A DNA stretch of 9,572 nt from an uncultured Mucilaginibacter sp. (GTDB lineage: Bacteria > Bacteroidota > Bacteroidia > Sphingobacteriales > Sphingobacteriaceae). Every line of letters begins with the position of its first letter. The first letter of the stretch is position 1. The notes beneath the pieces are model-generated. The model saw only the letters and a list, made by a program, of their open reading frames with translations. It did not search any database and was not told where the DNA came from. Position numbers and translations under genes: made by a program. Of the stretch, positions 7,549-9,572 are shown piece by piece. Location: contig NZ_CAMLOV010000193.1 in assembly GCF_946481715.1 (NCBI RefSeq), positions 1 through 9,572 on the forward strand, in the 5' to 3' direction.

Positions 7549-7570
7549 GGTAAGCGTCGACACCCACCCC

Positions 7571-7650
7571 GTCTTTGCGAGGTACGAAGCAATCTCCAGA
7601 TAAGCAGAGCGGTGATGCATAGCTTAGAGATTGCTTCGTACCGCAATGAC
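7571..7650. repeat. REP-like palindromic intergenic repeat
   Basis: GGTACGAAGCAATCTC (7581-7596) is perfectly inverted at 7627-7642. The symmetry extends outwards: GTCTTTGCGA on the left faces GCAATGAC on the right, with one mismatch and a 2-nt gap. It also extends inwards after a 4-nt bulge, TAAGC (7601-7605) with GCTTA (7622-7626). The result is one long hairpin of about 80 nt. The core (TTGCGAGGTACGAAGCAATCTC) resembles dispersed repeats I know from many Bacteroidota genomes. It sits between convergent genes, the usual place for such elements. Copy number cannot be seen in this window. Confidence 0.8.
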
Positions 7651-7665
7651 GCAGTATTTAAGCTC

Positions 7666-7691
7666 ACTGCCTACCGCAAACTGCTAACTGC
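7666..7691 (+). repeat. Short direct repeat (ACTGC-type, 14-bp period)
   Basis: ACTGCCTACCGC (7666-7677) is repeated imperfectly 14 bp later as ACTGCTAACTGC (7680-7691), 9 of 12 bases identical. It runs into the stop codon and last two codons of the methyltransferase gene. Similar ACTGC-rich stretches occur between genes in this phylum to my knowledge; function unknown. Confidence 0.45.
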
Positions 7692-9060
7692 TCTGCTGTG
7701 TCATTATCCTTATCTCCTTCGGATAGTAATTATTAATCCTGTTCGGAAGCAATTTCGCCCATCCCAAAGCAAGCCCTTCGTATTCCATCAGGCTCCAGCC
7801 TTTATCATTTACAGCTATATCTATATTGTCGCGGCGCAGGTATTGTATAGCCTGCTCCTTATTTAATGGGGTAGATAAAACGGCATCCTTATTAATAAGC
7901 AGGCTCAAGGCCAGTTCGTGGTCGGGAATCAAGTCGCGACCGGCAAGCTTACCGATCCGCACGCCCGATTTTTTAATGTACAGCTGCCGGTGCAGCATGT
8001 TCAGGCTTTCCTTGTGTTCGCGGTTAATGGCCAGCCAATCCTCGGCTACTTTAAAGTAGTAGAATTCATCCGGCTCGTTTACATAGCTGCGTACAATATC
8101 CAGTTCGGCGGCGGCCAGCTTCTGATGTGCGTTGTTCTTGTAGTTACTCGCGCCGCCTGTACTTTCTTTTTTACGCAGGCAGGCGGCAAATAACCCCTCG
8201 CCCAATACCTTGCCCGGGTAAAAGCGGTAGCCCCAGGCCTTTTGCAGCGGCGACTCGGTTTCCACAATCCCCCAGTCCTTATATATAGGTATACGGATAC
8301 TCTCCATACCAAATTCTGCGCATAGCCAATCCAATATATCCTCGTTCTCCTGGTGCGAATAACTGCAGGTACTATATATAAGGTATCCGTCCTCTTTTAT
8401 GGCAGGGTAAATATCGGCCAGGATGCGCTCCTGCCGCTGCTGGCAAAGGGTTACGTTACCCTCGCTCCACTCGTTCATGGCGGCGGGGTCTTTACGGAAC
8501 ATACCCGAGCCCGAGCAGGGCGCATCTACCAGCACCACGTCAAAAAAGCCTTTAAACGAAGTAAAGTCGCGCGGGTCGTTATTGGTGACGATAGTATTAG
8601 ATGTTCCCCAGCGGCTAAGGTTATCCGTTAATATAGGTACGCGTGTTTTGATGATCTCGTTCGCCACCAGCAAATCGGCGCTTTGCAAAGCCGAATTAAG
8701 CAGCGTGCTTTTGCCGCCCGGCGCAGCGCATAGGTCTAATACTTTAATAGGATCTTCTTCATCGGGGCGGATGGTTTTCAGGATATGATCTATAAACATA
8801 GATGATGCCTCCTGTACATAATAAGCACCCGCGTGGAATGATGGGTCGAAAGTGAAAGAGGGGCGGGTATCCAGGTAACGGCCATCGGCGCACCAGGGAA
8901 CTTGTTTATCCGTTTTTATGCCCGACGGCTTAAATGGGTTTAATCTTATCGAGGTAATTGTGCTGCCGTTTTGATGCGCTTCAACAAAATTTGCCTTGTC
9001 AAAGCCCGGTTCGGCGTTTAATTGCTCTAAAAAATGCGGCGGAAAGGTAGTAGCGTTCAT
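7684..9060 (-). CDS. RsmF/NOP2/Sun-family RNA cytosine-C5 methyltransferase
   Basis: The 458-residue enzyme should transfer a methyl group from SAM to C5 of a cytosine in RNA, probably 16S rRNA, in the cytoplasm. An N-terminal substrate-binding part (about 1-80) is followed by a Rossmann methyltransferase core. SAM motif I is VLDLCAAPGGKST (D109-K117). Motif IV is LVDAPCSGSGMFR with Cys182. Motif VI is IYSTCSYS with Cys232, the expected nucleophile, with Cys182 helping product release. All key residues are present. The C-terminal part (about 310-450) fits the RsmF-type RNA-binding region, including GLALGWAKLLPNRINNYYPKE. Length is close to E. coli RsmF. Paralogues such as RsmB share the core, but the C-terminal domain favours RsmF, so no symbol is assigned. 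The last residues, MTQQSS, look added on and partly overlap a short DNA repeat. The ATG is followed by a normal family start (PPHFLEQL). Confidence 0.93.
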   Translation of the reverse strand: MNATTFPPHFLEQLNAEPGFDKANFVEAHQNGSTITSIRLNPFKPSGIKTDKQVPWCADGRYLDTRPSFTFDPSFHAGAYYVQEASSMFIDHILKTIRPDEEDPIKVLDLCAAPGGKSTLLNSALQSADLLVANEIIKTRVPILTDNLSRWGTSNTIVTNNDPRDFTSFKGFFDVVLVDAPCSGSGMFRKDPAAMNEWSEGNVTLCQQRQERILADIYPAIKEDGYLIYSTCSYSHQENEDILDWLCAEFGMESIRIPIYKDWGIVETESPLQKAWGYRFYPGKVLGEGLFAACLRKKESTGGASNYKNNAHQKLAAAELDIVRSYVNEPDEFYYFKVAEDWLAINREHKESLNMLHRQLYIKKSGVRIGKLAGRDLIPDHELALSLLINKDAVLSTPLNKEQAIQYLRRDNIDIAVNDKGWSLMEYEGLALGWAKLLPNRINNYYPKEIRIMTQQSS

Positions 9061-9068
9061 ATCTATTT

Positions 9069-9076
9069 CAAACTTA
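9069..9076 (-). promoter_or_regulatory. Candidate -7 element for the methyltransferase gene
   Basis: Read on the minus strand this is TAAGTTTG, a perfect TAnnTTTG. It ends 8 nt before the ATG, so the transcript would be almost leaderless. No TTTG at the expected -33 position is seen, so this is only moderately supported. Confidence 0.4.
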
Positions 9077-9171
9077 CGGAAAAAAATCTGCGCTCATTTT
9101 GTGTTTTTGGGCAGAATAGTTTGCGGTGGATACGCCGAATCGCGCGTTTTTGCCGATGCTGTTATATCGGA

Positions 9172-9203
9172 TTTAGCACGTAACTATACTCTCTATATGT
9201 TTG
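9172..9203 (+). promoter_or_regulatory. Candidate promoter, most distal of the tandem set
   Basis: TATGTTTG (9196-9203) is a perfect TAnnTTTG. It is preceded after 20 nt by TTTA (9172-9175), one base off the TTTG -33 element. It is the weakest of the four plus-strand candidates. Confidence 0.35.
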
Positions 9204-9278
9204 CACACCTAAGGGCGCCGATAGTTTGCAATTAGTTTTCAATGAGTTATGGTATTGTTTTAATTATTTGAAATTTCT

Positions 9279-9311
9279 TTTGGGCCGATAGGTGCTTTCT
9301 CCTTACATTTG
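9279..9311 (+). promoter_or_regulatory. Bacteroidota-type promoter (TTTG-N21-TACATTTG)
   Basis: TTTG (9279-9282) and TACATTTG (9304-9311) match both consensus boxes, with a 21-nt spacer. It points to the right edge. Confidence 0.6.
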
Positions 9312-9390
9312 TATCCGCTCAAACGAAAGGGGCGTTGTTTTTTGAACATCAGGCAGATAAAAGAAAGTTAAAGAAAAGTGAATATTTCAC

Positions 9391-9421
9391 TTGACAGAAA
9401 CCAAAATAATCTGCACCTTTG
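9391..9421 (+). promoter_or_regulatory. Bacteroidota-type promoter (TTG-N20-CACCTTTG)
   Basis: TTG of ACTTGACA (9391-9393) lies 20 nt before CACCTTTG (9414-9421), one base off TAnnTTTG. The stretch from the -7 box through the likely start site is nearly duplicated 104 bp downstream, which supports function. Confidence 0.6.
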
Positions 9422-9542
9422 CAGCCCGCAAATGAGGTAACACTCACCGGGAAGTACATTGAAAAGCGAGCTTGAAAAATTAAAAAATAAAAAGTTTGCA
9501 AAAGCAAAAAGGTTTCTTACCTTTGCAGTCCCAAAACGAGGG
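9415..9542 (+). repeat. Duplicated promoter/start-site segment (two 24-bp copies)
   Basis: ACCTTTGCAG at 9415-9424 recurs at 9519-9528. Similarity continues through the following 14 bases (shared CC, AAA, GAGG and A), so copies 9415-9438 and 9519-9542 match at most positions. Both include the -7 box and the expected transcription start, so the two promoters would give RNAs with similar 5' ends. Confidence 0.65.
9495..9525 (+). promoter_or_regulatory. Bacteroidota-type promoter (TTTG-N19-TACCTTTG)
   Basis: TTTG (9495-9498), a 19-nt spacer and TACCTTTG (9518-9525) form a full consensus match, with a very A-rich stretch just upstream (9475-9493) that could act as an UP-like element. It is the best promoter in the window and probably drives the RNA gene beyond the edge. 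Confidence 0.75.
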
Positions 9543-9572
9543 AGCGGAGATTAGAGATAAGGGAAGCAAAAA

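Larger units (their letters stand above)
9061..9572. other. Gene-free region with tandem promoters; probable rRNA operon upstream region
   Basis: These 512 nt contain no convincing gene; the small open frame around 8996-9235 is mostly antisense to the methyltransferase. The region becomes strikingly A-rich towards the right edge and holds one minus-strand and up to four plus-strand promoter matches, listed separately. The segment GTACATTGAAAAGCGAG (9454-9470) resembles the TTCATTGAAA-type leader element before 16S genes in this phylum. The final AGAGATAAGGGAAGCAAAAA is leader-like. An rRNA operon, or another very highly expressed RNA gene, just beyond the window is inferred and not seen. Confidence 0.6.

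Noticed and set aside
6944..7567. 207-codon open frame on the minus strand opposite the SPFH coiled coil
   Set aside because: It is antisense to a well-supported gene; its Ala/Ser-rich product reflects the repetitive coiled-coil codons and shows no domain.
7571..7691. CRISPR-like or tRNA-like structure in the repeat region
   Set aside because: There is one inverted repeat and one short direct repeat, with no regular repeat-spacer series and no cloverleaf or anticodon arm.
8996..9235. 79-codon plus-strand frame running into the gene-free region
   Set aside because: Its start lies antisense inside the methyltransferase; no family features and no promoter or start site support it.

Overview
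The window looks like chromosomal DNA of a Bacteroidota bacterium, most likely Sphingobacteriaceae (Mucilaginibacter/Pedobacter-like). The evidence is in the sequence: promoters of the TTTG-N19-21-TAnnTTTG type, a large outer-membrane beta-barrel protein with an N-terminal carboxypeptidase-regulatory-like domain, a LytS/LytTR-type two-component pair, a PAS/HisKA protein typical of this phylum, A-rich leaders in place of strong Shine-Dalgarno sites, and a palindromic intergenic repeat. The genus is an inference from general knowledge, not a search result.

Layout. (1) 2-949 (+): the 3' part of a PAS-PAS-HisKA protein cut by the left edge. It ends just after the phosphoacceptor helices and has no ATP-binding domain. 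(2) 946-2797 (-): a two-gene operon, a membrane sensor kinase of the LytS/YehU (His_kinase) type followed after one base by a LytTR response regulator, whose stop overlaps the PAS gene's stop. (3) 2798-3016: a divergent intergenic region with a candidate LytTR operator, two 9-bp half-sites exactly 21 bp apart. (4) 3017-5437 (+): an outer-membrane beta-barrel receptor-like protein, the likely target of the two-component pair. (5) 5598-7493 (+): an unusual SPFH/flotillin-like membrane protein with about four tandem beta-rich repeats before the SPFH domain and six perfect-length 11-residue repeats after it, followed by a strong intrinsic terminator. (6) 7571-7691: a REP-like inverted repeat and a short direct repeat. 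(7) 7684-9060 (-): an RsmF/NOP2/Sun-family RNA m5C methyltransferase. (8) 9061-9572: a gene-free region with up to four tandem Bacteroidota promoters firing off the right edge. The last two share a duplicated start region and look like the upstream region of a ribosomal RNA operon, which would lie outside the window.

How the genes fit together. The kinase, regulator and outer-membrane protein form a plausible signal-to-envelope module. The PAS/DHp protein could feed phosphate or signals into another system. The SPFH protein is probably a free-standing membrane-scaffold gene with its own terminator; no NfeD partner is next to it. The methyltransferase is housekeeping and lies back-to-back with the putative rRNA promoters. 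No CRISPR array, transposase, tRNA or phage gene was seen.
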